Source of the DNA: Halichondria panicea
Taxonomy: Eukaryota > Porifera > Demospongiae > Suberitida > Halichondriidae
Assembly (NCBI RefSeq): GCF_963675165.1
Contig: NC_087391.1
Coordinates: 4,204,646 to 4,268,645 of the forward strand
Length of the DNA stretch: 64,000 bases
Direction of reading: 5' to 3'
A program made the translations under genes and the position numbers. The notes under the pieces were generated by a model that saw only the letters and a list, made by a program, of their open reading frames with translations, was not told the DNA's origin and did not search any database. Positions 11,366-23,210 of this stretch are shown piece after piece. Every line of letters starts with the position of its first letter. Within the stretch, counting starts at the first letter, position 1.

Positions 11366-12247
11366 CCGCAGAGGAGGCGCGAAGCACTTAACCTTTGCTA
11401 ATCAGGTCTCTAATTGCCGTTGTGTTAATTGCATGCCAGTCTCATGAATTAGCCGCCCTTCCTACCTGAGGGGAGAGACCTTGAGAAGGGCGGCTGATTC
11501 AAGAGCCTAACCATGGGTACACAGGAGTGAACTGCTATAAAGATCTCTCTCACTTGCACTGAGGAGATATCAAGCATTCAAGAGCTTCCATAACTGAAGA
11601 TGTGAGATGTGGAATGCTTTTTCAGAGATATGGTGGGCACATTTTACACTTCACACCGTCAAGTAAAATTGGAGGAAAGTTCTCCCAAACGAATGGATCC
11701 CTCGTTGCCATCAATTATTACTGTTTTATCAAATGCCTTCATTTGATGTAGCCTCGTTCCCAGGCCTTACTTTTTCTTGCTGTTGTCACTGTTCATCCAT
11801 AAACAAAAGAAAGACATAGTGAGGCAGCAAAAAAAGAAATGGGCGTACAGTTAAGAAAAAGTAAGGCCTGGTTTGGGAAATCGCGTGATCCACAAGGATT
11901 TTTATGAACATGGGCGATATGTAGCCCACAATCGTGACGTAAGGTATTTTTCCACGCATTCAGAGTAATAAGACTGTACTGTACTGCACTGAGACAACCA
12001 CCAAGCTGTGCTGCAAGTCAGATCAGAGAACCAGCGTGGCCAGCTCTGGTGGCAGTACCTGCTATATGATAATGATGACTAAGCTATTCTACTATAGCAT
12101 GTAGAAAGACACAAGAAAAGGTAATAGTGATAGAATCTAAACACACAATCTAGACTAGTAGATCATCTAGCTAAGCCTAAGGTATAGCTAGCTATAGTGC
12201 TTGCAAACTTCCAGTTCCAAGTCCATGTCCAGCTTGCTGCAGGCAAA
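11366..12247. other. Repeat debris between Ginger-like and P elements; no gene
   Basis: 11378-11460 is repeated inverted at about 18983-19053. A small fold-back (11449-11507, arms like GAATTAGCCGCCCTTC) follows. 11752-11870 is a MITE-like unit (GTAGCCTCGTTCCCAGGCC ... GGCCTGGTTTGGG), and 11990-12120 is the inverted match of sequence near 54390-54515. No coding signal is seen. Confidence 0.6.
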
Positions 12248-12822
12248 GTTTTATCATAGATAGAAAAGGGAGGGATTGGAAACGAACGGCAGTTGCAATG
12301 ATATCCGTTGAAACACTCCTCGTCTTGTTACGTAATCACTTTTTGGCGGGATTGCAACAAAGATTTTTTCTGACTCTGTTCGTTTGCAGACGTTGTTAGA
12401 CTTCTGGGTTAGGCCAGTGTCCTTGGCATTAACTGTATTCATACTTGGTAAGTTAGAGTGTCATTATAACTCACTTCAGTAGAATTGAAGCAGAATAATA
12501 GGCCAGTTTTGTAGGTAGTAAGGTGATAGCCAAATTATGTCTCCCTCTAGCAGATATGTAAAGCTGATTTGCAGTTTGTAATTGTGTCAAACTGTATACT
12601 TGGGTCCTAGGGTTTTGCGTAAGCAATACTTTTTGAATGATACAAGTGAAACTTTAATACTAGATCAATAAATAAGTATTTTTAGGAGTGTTTTTTGTCT
12701 CCTTCTTTCATCTCTAAAAAGGGCTAGTTGAGTATATTCTGCTAATATACTGTTAGAGGAGTATTTGAAGTTTTGCATAGTCTTTGTTTCTTTTTGCATA
12801 GTCTTTGTTTGCACTTACAGAA

Positions 12823-15800
12823 ATGCCCCGAAAATTCAGAATTGCGGTTCACCGCAAGAATGAATTTAGGAAGTTGAGAGCAAAGAAACTCTCATTGCCT
12901 ATCGATATCAGTGAATTGAAAGTTAGCATCCCGAGAAAGATATTTGCGGATGCTCCCTTATCAACAATTGCCACCCTCAGGCAGAGGCTAAAGATTGCCA
13001 TTGTGCTTCCTGAAGGTACGTAACTTAATTATGTGAACGGTTTTTCATTTAGTTACATGTACACTCTATACTTGAATAGGATGGTTGAATGTATCGGACT
13101 CAGAGGATATCCATATTTCCAAGCATGCTCAGTTGGCCGTCAGCATAGTGATACACAGTGATCTTTCTTGGCATGCTCTTGCCAATGGTTGCAAAGTACC
13201 TAGCAACAATCCTGAATTATCAATGAAGCATCAAGTAATTGCGTCTGTGACTGATGTACAAGACATTATCGACTTCTTGGACTCGTGCACTGTTTGTGTT
13301 GGGAATGACGACGCCAAGTATGCTGCCTTAGTAACTGACAGAAATGGGACATTTGTGGATGTTTCAGGTACGTATACATGTAGTGTACTGAGTGCATGTG
13401 CTCTTGCCAAGAATGAAATCTGCTATTACAGTTAATTAATTTTGTGTATACAGGGAAAAATCGTGTGGCATTTTACGATGATAAGCTCAGCCACGGAACA
13501 ATCCGATGTGATGGATGTCAGATTCTTGTGCCTGTGGAATCAAACCAGTGCAGTGTATGCCATGCCTACAGACAAACACTCAATCGAATGTTCCTTCGTT
13601 TTGAAGATTCCACTAGAGACACGTGTACCGAGTTAAACAGGGTTAATCCTCAGAGTCATACTAACTATCGATACTTGTCATCACTTGAAAAGGACAAACG
13701 AATGAAAGTTCTACATCAACAGAGCAGAGTGGCACAACAACAGATAAATCGCCTTAAAAAGAAACTCAAAAATGTAATTGAACAGAGAAGCAACTTCGTT
13801 GAAGAAGAGCTCCATAATGATCTGTCACAGATCATAAAGGATAATGACGATTCTGTTAAGAAAACCTTCCCCCTGGAAGATTCGTTTCAACGAGTGTTTT
13901 GGGAAAGCCAAAAGCGAGCTTCCTCTCTCAAAAATGCCAAATCGATGAAGTGGGATCCCTTAATGATACGTTGGTGTCTTTATCTTAGACATCTGTCGAG
14001 TAGTGCATACCAAATGCTGCGAGAGTCTGGTGTTATTTGCCTTCCCTCGCAGAGGACATTGCGTGATTATACCTATCACATCCAAAGCTCCATTGGCTTC
14101 TCCGAAGAAGTTGACAAGTACTTGATGGATCTCGCTAAAATCAGCTTGTGTCCGGAGAGGGAGAAGTATGTGGTTCTTTTAATGGATGAAATGCACATAA
14201 AAGAAGACTTGGTGTATGACAAACATTCAGGTATTTACACAAATGCATGCACTAGGTGTGAAGGCATTACCTTTTTATCTCTATAATTGTAGGTGCTATC
14301 ATTGGCTTCACCAATATTGGCGATATCAATTCCCACTTGTTGGCTTTTGAAAGATCTCTAAACAACGATATGGACCAAAGCACCCCACTGGCACATTCTA
14401 TGCTTGTACTACTTGTGAGGGGACTCTTTAGCAAGTTACAGTTTCCTTATGTTCAATTTCCTTGTACATCATTGACTGGTGACCAGATGTTCGAGCCATT
14501 TTGGGAGGCGGTTGGTCGGTTGGAATTGTGTGGATTTAAGGTACTTGCACTCACTTGTGATGGCCTAGCAGCAAATCGCCGTCTCTTTAAGTTGCATAAG
14601 CCTGGTTCGAAGTCTTTGGTCAACAAAGTTGGTAACCCGTATGCCAGTGACAACAGGTCTCTGTTTTTCTTTTCTGACCCACCCCACCTTATTAAGACTG
14701 TCAGAAACGGCTGGGCTAGCCCTAAGAGAAAATTGTGGGTGAGTGCTTGCGTTTATAGATTTACTGTCTAAGACTCTTGTTGTGCATAGCTACACTTACA
14801 ATATTCTAATTGTAGAACATGTATGTACTATACATATTTCCACAGTGCAAAGGGAAAGATATTTTATGGTCTCAACTGAAGCTACTGTATATGAAGAATC
14901 GATCTCAAGAGACCCCTGGCCTAGCATTGATACCGAAGCTTAAGTATGAGCATGTTGAGTTATCCAGCTTCTCCAAGATGCGAGTAGATCTGGCAGCTCA
15001 AGTAAGTGAATTAATGGTGCTGTTACAGATGTACAAGCACTCTATGTCAAAATTCCGTGTGTGTGTGTGTGTGTATACTTAAAATTCCCACATTCGTTTA
15101 TGTCTTATATTTATGCATGCAGGTTCTCAGTAACTCCGTTGCTAAAGCACTACAACTGACACAGGGAGATGAAGTTGCTGAGACCATAACGTTTGTTGAC
15201 AAGTTCAATAAGTTGTTCGACACATTGAATGTCAGCAGTATTTCTGTCGGGAAGCTAAAGCGAAACCCATTCAAAGACCCTTACAGATCAGCATCAGACT
15301 TTAGGCTGAAGGTAAGATATACTGTGGGATTGTGGAGTGTAACTGTGAGTAAATTCGTAATTGTATACATAATTATGCATGTACAAATATTATACAGTGG
15401 TTGGAAGAGGAATTCATCCCATACTTGGATGCTTGGGAGAAAAGCGTGGAGGCTAGGGAAGGCTTCACAAAAACCCAAAAAAAATTGATGATGCTCAGCC
15501 CTGAGACTAGTAAAGGCCTGAGGATTACTGGTAAGCATATACTATTATTGCCCACACTATACTTTTATAGCAATACCTGCAGTGAGGTCATTTGTGGAAA
15601 TGGTTAAGTATCTATTCACGATACCTGGAGTCACACTGTTCCTCAGCAACAGGTTGTGCCAGGACCCCGTTGAGAATTTTTTTGGTCAGCAAAGACAGAG
15701 GGGTAAATCGAACGAAAACCCAAATGTTAGCGAATTTGCAAAGAACACACAGGCTCTTCGGGTGATCAACAGCACATGTGCAACAATTAGAGGCAACTGT

Positions 15801-15881
15801 CGAAAGGACAGTAGAAAACGAACATTGGAACTGGGTGATGAGAACAAACCCCTTCCCAAAAGAAGGCACAAGCACAAGTAG
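12823..15881 (+). CDS. P-element transposase (THAP9-type core), intact
   Basis: Eight exons join in frame: 12823-13015, 13080-13367, 13454-14230, 14293-14738, 14846-15001, 15123-15311, 15398-15530 and 15571-15881, giving 830 residues. All introns are GT-AG and phases agree. P-family hallmarks are visible: LLMDEMHIKEDLVYDKHSG with IIGFTNIGDIN (first acid), LTCDGLAANRRLF (second acid), SDPPHLIKTVRN, and DPVENFFGQQRQRGKSNENP (catalytic Glu region). A coiled coil (about HQQSRVAQQQINRLKKKLKN) precedes the core, and a Cys pair set (CDGCQ, CSVCH) precedes that. No canonical THAP zinc finger is seen; the basic start MPRKFRIAVHRKNEFRKLR may take its place, or a further 5' exon exists upstream of the CTTACAG at 12820. 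The enzyme should be a GTP-assisted cut-and-paste transposase in the nucleus. Confidence 0.85.
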
Positions 15882-16015
15882 TAGTATAATTATAGAGTAA
15901 TGTTTGTAACTCTGTACATTCAATTAATTTTATCATACACATGTTTAATTTAACTGATAATTAATAATTTTATTAACCATGATTATTAAATGATGTACAG
16001 AGTGTATGAAGTTAT

Positions 16016-17050
16016 TTACACGGACTTTCGAAGTGCCCTTTTTTTCTGAAGAGATTTCTTTTGTGCTTGTTTATACAATTCTAGGCAAGATGTTGCAAAT
16101 GCAAATCCTCGAATAGTTACATACAATGATATGATCTTCCTCAATAAACTTAAGTCTACATCATTCGTTTCAACACCAAGAATACACCACTGGAATAGGA
16201 CATCTTCATTCTTAAGCAGGGTATCAGTAAGCGTTTTACCTCCTTGTACCGTACTTGCGGTTGCTATGGTCATGTGTTCTCTGATACACTCATCTATTAT
16301 CAAAAACAGCATGTAGGTATCATCACTGATATGCCAAAGTCCACCTCTATCAATAAGATCAGTCCAAGCTTCTGTGTCTTGGTCATTCATTTCATCTCCA
16401 CTTAACTCCATCAGAGCATATATCATATCATCTTTATCAGGAATCGTAGATGATTCAAGACATTTTCTCAATGTGCGGCATACATATCCTGCAACATATC
16501 TCAGAGCATTCTTCTCCTCAAATGTCATCAAACCCGAGTGGCCATTTGAGTTCGTTGTACTGTTCAGAGGGAACTCCTCTTCTATCAGTTGTTTGAAGAG
16601 TGTGTTAGTAACAAACTGGACAAAAGAAGCACACGGTTGTTTACCACACTCATGCAGGAAACGACTCCATTCCTCCTTGAAGCTGTCTGATGTGCGCAAC
16701 TCATGATACAATCCCCACATCTTTTCTCTGTTTAAATGAAGTGATGAGTGAGTGTGCTGGAAACACGACTTCAATTTTGAGTACAATTTGACAGTAAAAT
16801 CCTCAACCATCACACTTTGCTTTGAATCCTCTAACAAAACTAACAACGCAGAAGCTGTGTTGAGGGCAACTGCTGCCTCTGGTGATGAGGCTTTGAATCT
16901 ACCCTCGGTCAAAACAGCTTTAACAGCTTCCTTAAACCTACCTGCATTTACATGAAAAGGGAAAAAAGTAAATGGAAAGTAATTAGCTAATTCATATAAA
17001 ACAGTTCAACATCACTTACTCTGAAATGGAGCCGGAGCACTACTTGCCAT
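16016..17050 (-). CDS. Second gene of the P element, function unknown
   Basis: Two exons: 17050-17020 (MASSAPAPFQ, donor GTAAGT) and 16941-16016 (acceptor AAATGCAG), 318 residues, no lesion. It converges on the transposase with about 135 bases between stops, and its start lies 200 bases inside the right end, so it is carried by the element. Visible blocks: EEKNALRYVAGYVCRTLRK, ALMELSGDEMNDQDTEAWTD and a Lys/Arg-rich C-terminus. The YVAGYVCRTLR block resembles the recurrent late portion of P/THAP-like transposases, so it may be a duplicated or displaced C-terminal transposase domain, or a regulator of transposition. I do not recognise a named family. Confidence 0.7.
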
Positions 17051-17259
17051 TGTATAACAGTGCAAATGTACCTGAGCTAGAAAGCCATACTAGAGAGCAT
17101 ACTCGAGCTAGAAAGCCATATAGAAATCAGCTGGAACGCTTTTGAGGAAGTATAAGCATAGTCATCACTTCCCTCTTCAATCTATACTTCCGGCAGACAA
17201 GGAGTGTTCGGCACACGTGATTCGTTTCCAATCCCTCTCTCTTCTATCTATGGTTTTAT

Positions 17260-17900
17260 TTAGTGGTAGACCTCTGCGTGGGCAGTCCAACATCTCTAGC
17301 TCAGTATGCCCACGCTCATTTTCACCCTTCTACCACCCTTCTACCCTCACGCGACTTCCCGATACAGGCTCTCCTTTTTCCTAACTTTACGTCTATTTCT
17401 TTCTTTATTCCTCCAATTAATACCGTATTTTATCTCATTGAACGGAATAATACAGTATTTTATCTTATTGAACGATTGTGATAAAGAACAGAAAAAGGAG
17501 AGCCTGTGTAGAGGCTACATTTGATGTACGTGCGAATATATATACTACAATGTGCCAGTTGATCATCCTCCCTCACAAGTTACTGCAATATAACTGACCA
17601 CAACTATTAAAAAATTGGACATTGATAATCATGAGCATTATATTCATGGCTAACAGCTATTAATACGTGTATAATTATGATTATGATGCATGTTATTGCT
17701 GCACTTGGTCGAATTTCAATAGAAATGTACAACAAAAAATGGCATGAGCGGTGAGCAATGCTATTAGAACATGATTGTTTATAGTCGTGCGAGTGTTAAA
17801 TTAATGCAGTCATTGGAAATGATCAATGCAAAATTAGGTTAGGCGACAACAGTACTTAATGTGTGCTTCAACATTAATTTGATGGCCATACACCTTTCGT
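17260..17900. repeat. Interspersed repeat block, no gene
   Basis: 17265-17370 (CTTCTACCACCCTTCTACCC region) is repeated inverted at about 54118-54215. 17405-17500 contains ACCGTATTTTATCTCATTG copies like those at 9725-9800. The rest is AT-rich with no coding signal. Confidence 0.5.
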
Positions 17901-17957
17901 TGTTATGTTAGCAAAAAAACCCTGGGCCCACACGGTATATACCAGTGAGTCACTTTT

Positions 17958-18668
17958 TTATTTGACCCACTTGAATGTTACAGTAATGTCATTCCTTATG
18001 AGGGCATCGTACACAGCATCCCATGCTTCCTTCACTACGTATCCAAAGGAACCGTCTACAACGCAATTGCATTTGGAGTCACAGAATTGTCAGGTTCAAC
18101 ATGTACTTCTATATATAGGTACAGGGACACTTTCGTCAATAAGTACACTTGCTTTTCAGAGTACTTCTGGATATAGTTTTTCCTTAATACATCCGATCAC
18201 TTTGAAAGGTATGGTGTGTGACTGTTTCAGACTCTGCGTCCGAATAGTCCGGGGTTCCGTTGGCCGAAAACAAACAGCAATTCCCCTCACTATTATTACT
18301 GTCTTGATGTAGCACCTGCCACTTCCAAATAACAAACACCTTGCCGTCTTTAATTCTCAATCTATATCGACATTGACCACATTGGCAAACTCAGGTGTGA
18401 ATACTAATGAGGAAGAATGCTCGAGCTCATCAAAATCTTCATTTCTTATCGTATCTTGAACTGGCTTGGCAACAACAAGATTATTTTGGAGTTGAATGAG
18501 CGTCACATGTACATTAACTGTGTAAACGAGAATGGATTATTAAAACGTAAAACAGAGAATAAAACTAACTTGTGCGTTTAGCCTAGCTGCTTTGCGACCA
18601 CTTTCAGTCAAGTATTGAGCTGCTTCCTCCCACAGTCGAACACAGGGCGGATGAGATTTTGGCCAGGC
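17958..18668 (-). pseudogene. HIRAN-domain-like gene remnant
   Basis: Read on the minus strand, protein-like pieces follow in order but in different frames: RLWEEAAQYLTESGRKAARL (about 18660-18575), then after an intron-like gap LIQLQNNLVVAKPVQDT, RLRIKDGKVFVIWKWQVLHQ, PFKVIGCIKEKLYPEVL, VEPDNSVTPNAIAL and GYVVKEAWDAVYDALI, ending with TAA at 17958-17960. The EPxNxxxxNAI...GYV pattern is that of HIRAN domains, which bind DNA ends in SNF2 helicases and also occur as small stand-alone proteins. At least three frameshifts and stops make it non-coding now. The plus-strand ORF over it (17905-18312) is a shadow. Confidence 0.45.
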
Positions 18669-18910
18669 TTCTCAATAGCTGGCCTTTGTTGCATGTAGCA
18701 TGCATGTACGGTCCACTTTATACGTATATACATTGTAAAAGGAGGCCTCAGGCTCTTCTGCTGTGGTACATGCATGGTCCTGGATATAACTTCTTTTAAT
18801 CATAGATAATGGCTTCTTATAGCTGGTTGTTTTGGAGTGTTCCCTGACATGATTCTATTGATGGCAAGGTCTTTGCTCCAGGCTGTCTTGCATGATGTCT
18901 TTCAGCTTGT

Positions 18911-18983
18911 TGGTTAGTCTCACGAATCAGCCGCCCTTCCTAGGTCTCTCACTTGGAAGGGCGGCTAATTCATGAGACTGGCA
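18911..18983. repeat. Short fold-back of the AGTCTCATGAAT family
   Basis: Arms AGTCTCACGAATCAGCCGCC and its near complement GGCGGCTAATTCATGAGACT enclose a short loop. This is the same terminal sequence as the MITE at 3554-4022. Confidence 0.65.
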
Positions 18984-21716
18984 TGCAATTAGCCCAACGG
19001 CAATTAGAGACCTAATGAGCAAAGGTTAAGTGCTTCGCTCCTCCTCTGGCACCGGCTAAGGAAATTCTTTGGGGAAAGTCCCTGCTGAGCTAAGCACCCG
19101 GAAGTGTAAGCTTTCATTATTGCAATGCAAATCATGGCGGACCTAGCAAAACTGCTGCATCATCCTGAACTACAATGATAGCCGCAGGATCATCACCACA
19201 GTAGGCTCTATGTAAATTAAATAATGATGTTAAATAATATTTATTTATGAAGTAGCCAATGTTCATGTACATGTACGTATATTTCCCACCTACTACACTT
19301 TTGCCATGTAGTCTAGTGGGGTTTAACTGTCATAAATTGGCACCTCAGGGCTACAAGGGAAAATATGGCTCATAAATTGGCACCTTAAGCATATGCAGTA
19401 AAAATAGTGTTTTCGATGAATGAAAATGTCTTGCATGAGAAACAAAATGTCATAAATGAAAACATAGAGACAGAGGGTGTAGTCTGTAGACTAGTTCATC
19501 AAAAATTCTGCTGTGTGCTTGCAGAAGGAGCTGCTTTAGAGACACTCTGGGAGAGGGCTAGGGCTCAGGCTGAGCCTTGCTCACTAGCACTAGTACTGCA
19601 CGCACTGCACTAGGCCTGTTCAGCTTCTGTATTTAAGAAGCCAGTTTAGTAATAATATAGGAGTGGCTATTTTAAGCTTACCTTTGCTTGCCTACTAGCC
19701 TGGCATAGCTGAAGAGAGCTGGTCTAGACACCGTCTAGAGCTAGCTGTGTTGTTTCTTCTGGCTGGTTGCTGCGCAGTAGTAAGTGGAGGGAGGGGCTGA
19801 CTAATTGAACAGAGAGGGGGAGTGGCTCTGTACCGTTCGCTTTGAGGGAGAGGCTGGCTGCTCATATTCTGTCCGGGCTGCGCAAGGATTTGAGTGTGGA
19901 CAGCAGCCATGGTGTGAACGAGCTATCTTTTCCTAGTTGTCTTCTTGTTTGAATAGTGTTGCTATGTGGTAGTCATGCAGCTTGATGCATAGCAACCAGT
20001 CAGCCAATCAGATGGGACATATATCAATTAATGCACAGTGCCTCGGGGTTTATGATAGTAAACCACACCTCCCCCTCGGGCTTACGCCCTCGTAGTCGGG
20101 AGGTTTACTGTCATAAACCCCTCTACACTGTACATTAACTAATACATAATGTCATGCATCTAGAGTCGAGTCGAGTCTATAATTTTATTGTGGAATTACA
20201 GGAAGTATAGGGGTTAAGGTGTAAGTGGGTATTTGAGAGACATCTAATGTTTAACGTCCCTGTGTAATTTTGAGGGAGCTAAATAGCCTGTTCAATAGGC
20301 TTTGCAAGCAATGCTTTTATATGCTATCTTTCAACGGCCATCGTTCATGTTTGTATCATATTTGTGCATTTAGGAATAGGCCTATTAATTGAACCAAGTA
20401 ACAAAGATATTCATAACCTCTCCCCCTTCATTCTCCACTCCAACGCAGACTGCCTATTATGTGTAGGTTCGAAATTATGGATTATGCAATTTAGCAGGCT
20501 GTAGGTATTTTACGAATCTAAATTGCGAGCAGCCTGACTCTCGGTTGACTCTCTTTAGTGTGCCAGTGTTGGTCACCAGTTTAGTCACAAAAATAGAACT
20601 ATTATATTTCCAAAGGAGGCGGCACATGCCTTATCAGTTCCATGGCAATGGAATGTGTGGCATGCAATGTTTATTGACCTTTAAGATTTCAGTGTTTTTG
20701 GTGTCTGTGGTAGAGATCTATACTGTTGTGCTCTCTAGCTTTTTCTAGTAAATCTCGACTATTGTAAACTATTATGGAAGACGGTAACTAACATGAGAAT
20801 AAAATGTGTACTCTCAGATAATTGGAAAATGCAATGAGTTATCTACAATGTAAGTTTTAAAAGTATTTTACATTTCCAAAAAAAGCGGGTGGATCTACAA
20901 TGATGTCAGAGTTCACAAAGGCTGCTGGGAGGATTGGCAACAATAAGCGCCTCAAAAACTATCCGCGTTTGGTTTAATCGAGGCCACCTGCTGAAAAAAT
21001 TGCCAAAGAGACCAAAAGATGCTCTTAATTCTAATACTCGAGGTCATAATTGTTATGACACGTACGTATTACACTACTTATTAATTTAGACAGTTCTAGC
21101 TATATCCTAAAAGAACAAACAATAATGTTTTGCTACTTCCTAGCAATTGACTCTAATGATGCCTACTATAAAGAGTCAGAAGTTGTGCTTAGAATGGTCT
21201 GAATTTTTCAAAACAGCCGTAGAAGTAGTTTTCCCGGGTTAGGGAGCAAAATATGACTATCTTAGCTCAGTATGCAGTTTATGTGAGCACGTGATCCGTT
21301 GCCAATCCATTTAACTCTTTATCTATGCTGGCTTGTATACATGTATGCATCTTTGCAGCTCTTCAAGTTTCTGACTCTTGTAGCTACTAGATCATAGTGC
21401 TTTAGTGCAAGGCTAAATCATAAGTTGAATAGTTTGTGCGAACAGATGCTGATGCTATGAAAGATTCTGAAGAGAATTCAGCAGCCTTTACTGTGAGTCA
21501 AACTAGCCAACTCAAGAAAGAAGCTTTAGTTACAACTCGAGAAAGAAGTTTTAGTTACAGCTGGAACACACACACACACAATACATTTCCTTTCTGGTTC
21601 ATTCTGGTTCAGTGTGACCATAAAATATTTAATAAATGGCCTGATTCTGCAGCTGCGTTTTAAGTATTATCAGGAGTTCATGTACTCTTGATATTATGCT
21701 TGAATTTACATAATTT

Positions 21717-21833
21717 GGTTGGCAGTAGTTGAAGTGCACTCAACCATGACCACACACTGTATGTTTTTCCTACTAATGCAATTAGTGGTCATGGTTGACT
21801 GCATTTCAACTTTTAACTTCTGCCAACCACCCT
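21717..21833. repeat. Inverted repeat (small MITE-like fold-back)
   Basis: Left arm GGTTGGCAGTAGTTGAAGTG followed by CAACCATGACCAC is mirrored by GTGGTCATGGTTG and then TTTCAACTTTTAAC...TGCCAACC. The unit is about 115 bases with no coding content. Confidence 0.6.
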
Positions 21834-21849
21834 GAAATCCTTATCATTG

Positions 21850-22270
21850 GCAGCAACTATAATAATTCTACTATCGTGACGTGGTAAAAGATTCAGTAAC
21901 TTTTGCATGGTGCTTGACTAGGAACCAAGTCGCCTTGAAAAAATGCATGCAGAAATCATGAATGTCTTTGTACGGTCAGTGACATGCACTATATTATTAA
22001 CTACAAAAATTGAAGATTTTGCAAATCATCCTAGCCCCAAAAGACTAGACGAAAAGCGTATACCGTGTCAACACTACTACTATATCACAGTTTCTTTTTC
22101 AAAAGTTTTATTCAGTAGGAAAGACAAGAAACTTTCCAAAACAACCAGACGAGTACTAACTCCCCCGTTCACCTGAATCGAGACTATAACAACAATATAA
22201 TAAATGAGCAATAATTATATAAGCCAGCAGACTTCTACTGCTATACCTGTATTGAAACCAAGAGATAAAA
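21850..22270 (+). pseudogene. Truncated copy of the 5' end of gene 1
   Basis: The sequence from GCAGCAACTATAATAATTC through the frame MHAEIMNVFVRSVTC to AACCAAGAGA matches 23120-23535, the upstream region and first about 100 codons of the gene at 23211. It has diverged strongly and its frame stops at 22176. It is an abortive local duplication rather than an alternative first exon, though that has not been excluded. Confidence 0.6.
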
Positions 22271-23210
22271 GTGTGTAGCTCTTTTCAATATTTCACAAAC
22301 TTCCTTTCTTGAAAATAATAGCGCATGCATTGCAGAATGCAGAGGCTGCAAAACTGTGCAGCTCAGCACAATTTTACTGCGGAAGCTGTACAGGAAGTAG
22401 TTAGTGGGCGTTCAAAAAGCAATCAAAATTCCAGGCTCTTAAAACGAATAGCTATTCTATGGTTGTGGTAAATTGTGAGGAATTTTAATTTTGTTTCAAT
22501 AGGGTATCCAGAATGTGTCACAGGCAGTGTGTTATGGCCTATAAAATTTACAATTGCCAGGGGGGCACTCGCCCCCCCCTTTATGAAGCCCTGAGCCCGT
22601 TCTAATATTTTCGTCAAATGCCAGGAAACCACACCCACCAATAGCTTTGAATTACCAGTGCGTGAGAGCTCCCAGTTTTAATTTGCGCTCTGCCCTCGAA
22701 AAACACAACATTTTGCACCTCACGAAACCCTGTATGTTATAATTTTATACAGCAAAGGTATATAGAACCCAGGACAATAACGTTTAATGTTTCATTCTAT
22801 TGACCTGGCATTCCTTCTGCGAATATAGCACAATGAATGACCTTAAAAGAGCCACCCATACACGCTTAATACATGAATCTCATTACATGTACATGGCCTG
22901 ATTCTGCATTATACTTTAATGATTCTGCATTATTAGTATTGCTTGCTTATTATGATTATAATGGCCTGATTCTGCATATAATGGCATGAATCTGCATATT
23001 CTGTATTAGCATGTAAACTATTATACTTCTGTTATACTGACTCTACACATGCATCATCTGTGTTAGTATAATTATTATGCTTGTCGTTATTAATTTATGA
23101 TTACAGTTTATCATGACATGCAGCAACTAATTCTACTGCCGTTACGTGATAAAAGATTCAGTGTACTCCTAACGTCTGGTACTCGAGCAACCAAGTCGTC
23201 TTGAAATAAC
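22271..23210. other. Intergenic region upstream of gene 1
   Basis: 22600-22720 resembles the blocks at 28855-28890 and 29215-29310 (AGGAAACCACACCCACCAA). 22890-23005 holds several copies of GGC(C/A)TGATTCTGCAT. No gene is seen; a promoter for the gene at 23211 should lie near the right edge but no clear core element is visible. Confidence 0.4.

Larger units (their letters stand above)
12255..17252 (+). mobile_element. Complete P-type transposon
   Basis: Terminal inverted repeats of about 31 bases start CATAGATAGAAAAGGGAGGG at the left, with the near complement ending at 17252. They are flanked by GTTTTAT at 12248-12254 and 17253-17259 (7 bp identical; P elements normally give 8). Inside are an intron-rich P transposase gene (plus strand) and a convergent second gene (minus strand). 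Ends, duplication and transposase all look intact, so this may be a young or still active element. The end motif GGGATTGG(A/C)AACG also occurs near 21300 and 56365, perhaps deleted derivatives. Confidence 0.82.
18669..21849. other. Gene-poor repeat region
   Basis: Contents seen: a small fold-back at 18911-18983 with a flanking block shared with 11378-11460; repeated TCATAAATTGGCACCT at 19332-19385; a G/C-rich inverted repeat at about 20044-20122 (GGGGTTTATGATAGTAAACC and its complement); and P-end-like sequence at about 21295-21336. No convincing exon was found; short ORFs at 19407, 19695 and 20545 lack splice or motif support. Confidence 0.5.

Noticed and set aside
15056-15076. Short GT microsatellite as a functional site
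   Set aside because: It lies within an intron of the P transposase and is ordinary simple sequence.
17905-18312. 135-codon plus-strand ORF
   Set aside because: It is antisense to the frameshifted HIRAN-like remnant, whose minus-strand pieces have clear protein motifs.
20880-21062. Homeodomain helix-3-like string (IRVWFNRGHLLKK)
   Set aside because: Only a handful of residues match, upstream frame is broken and no other homeodomain helices are found.
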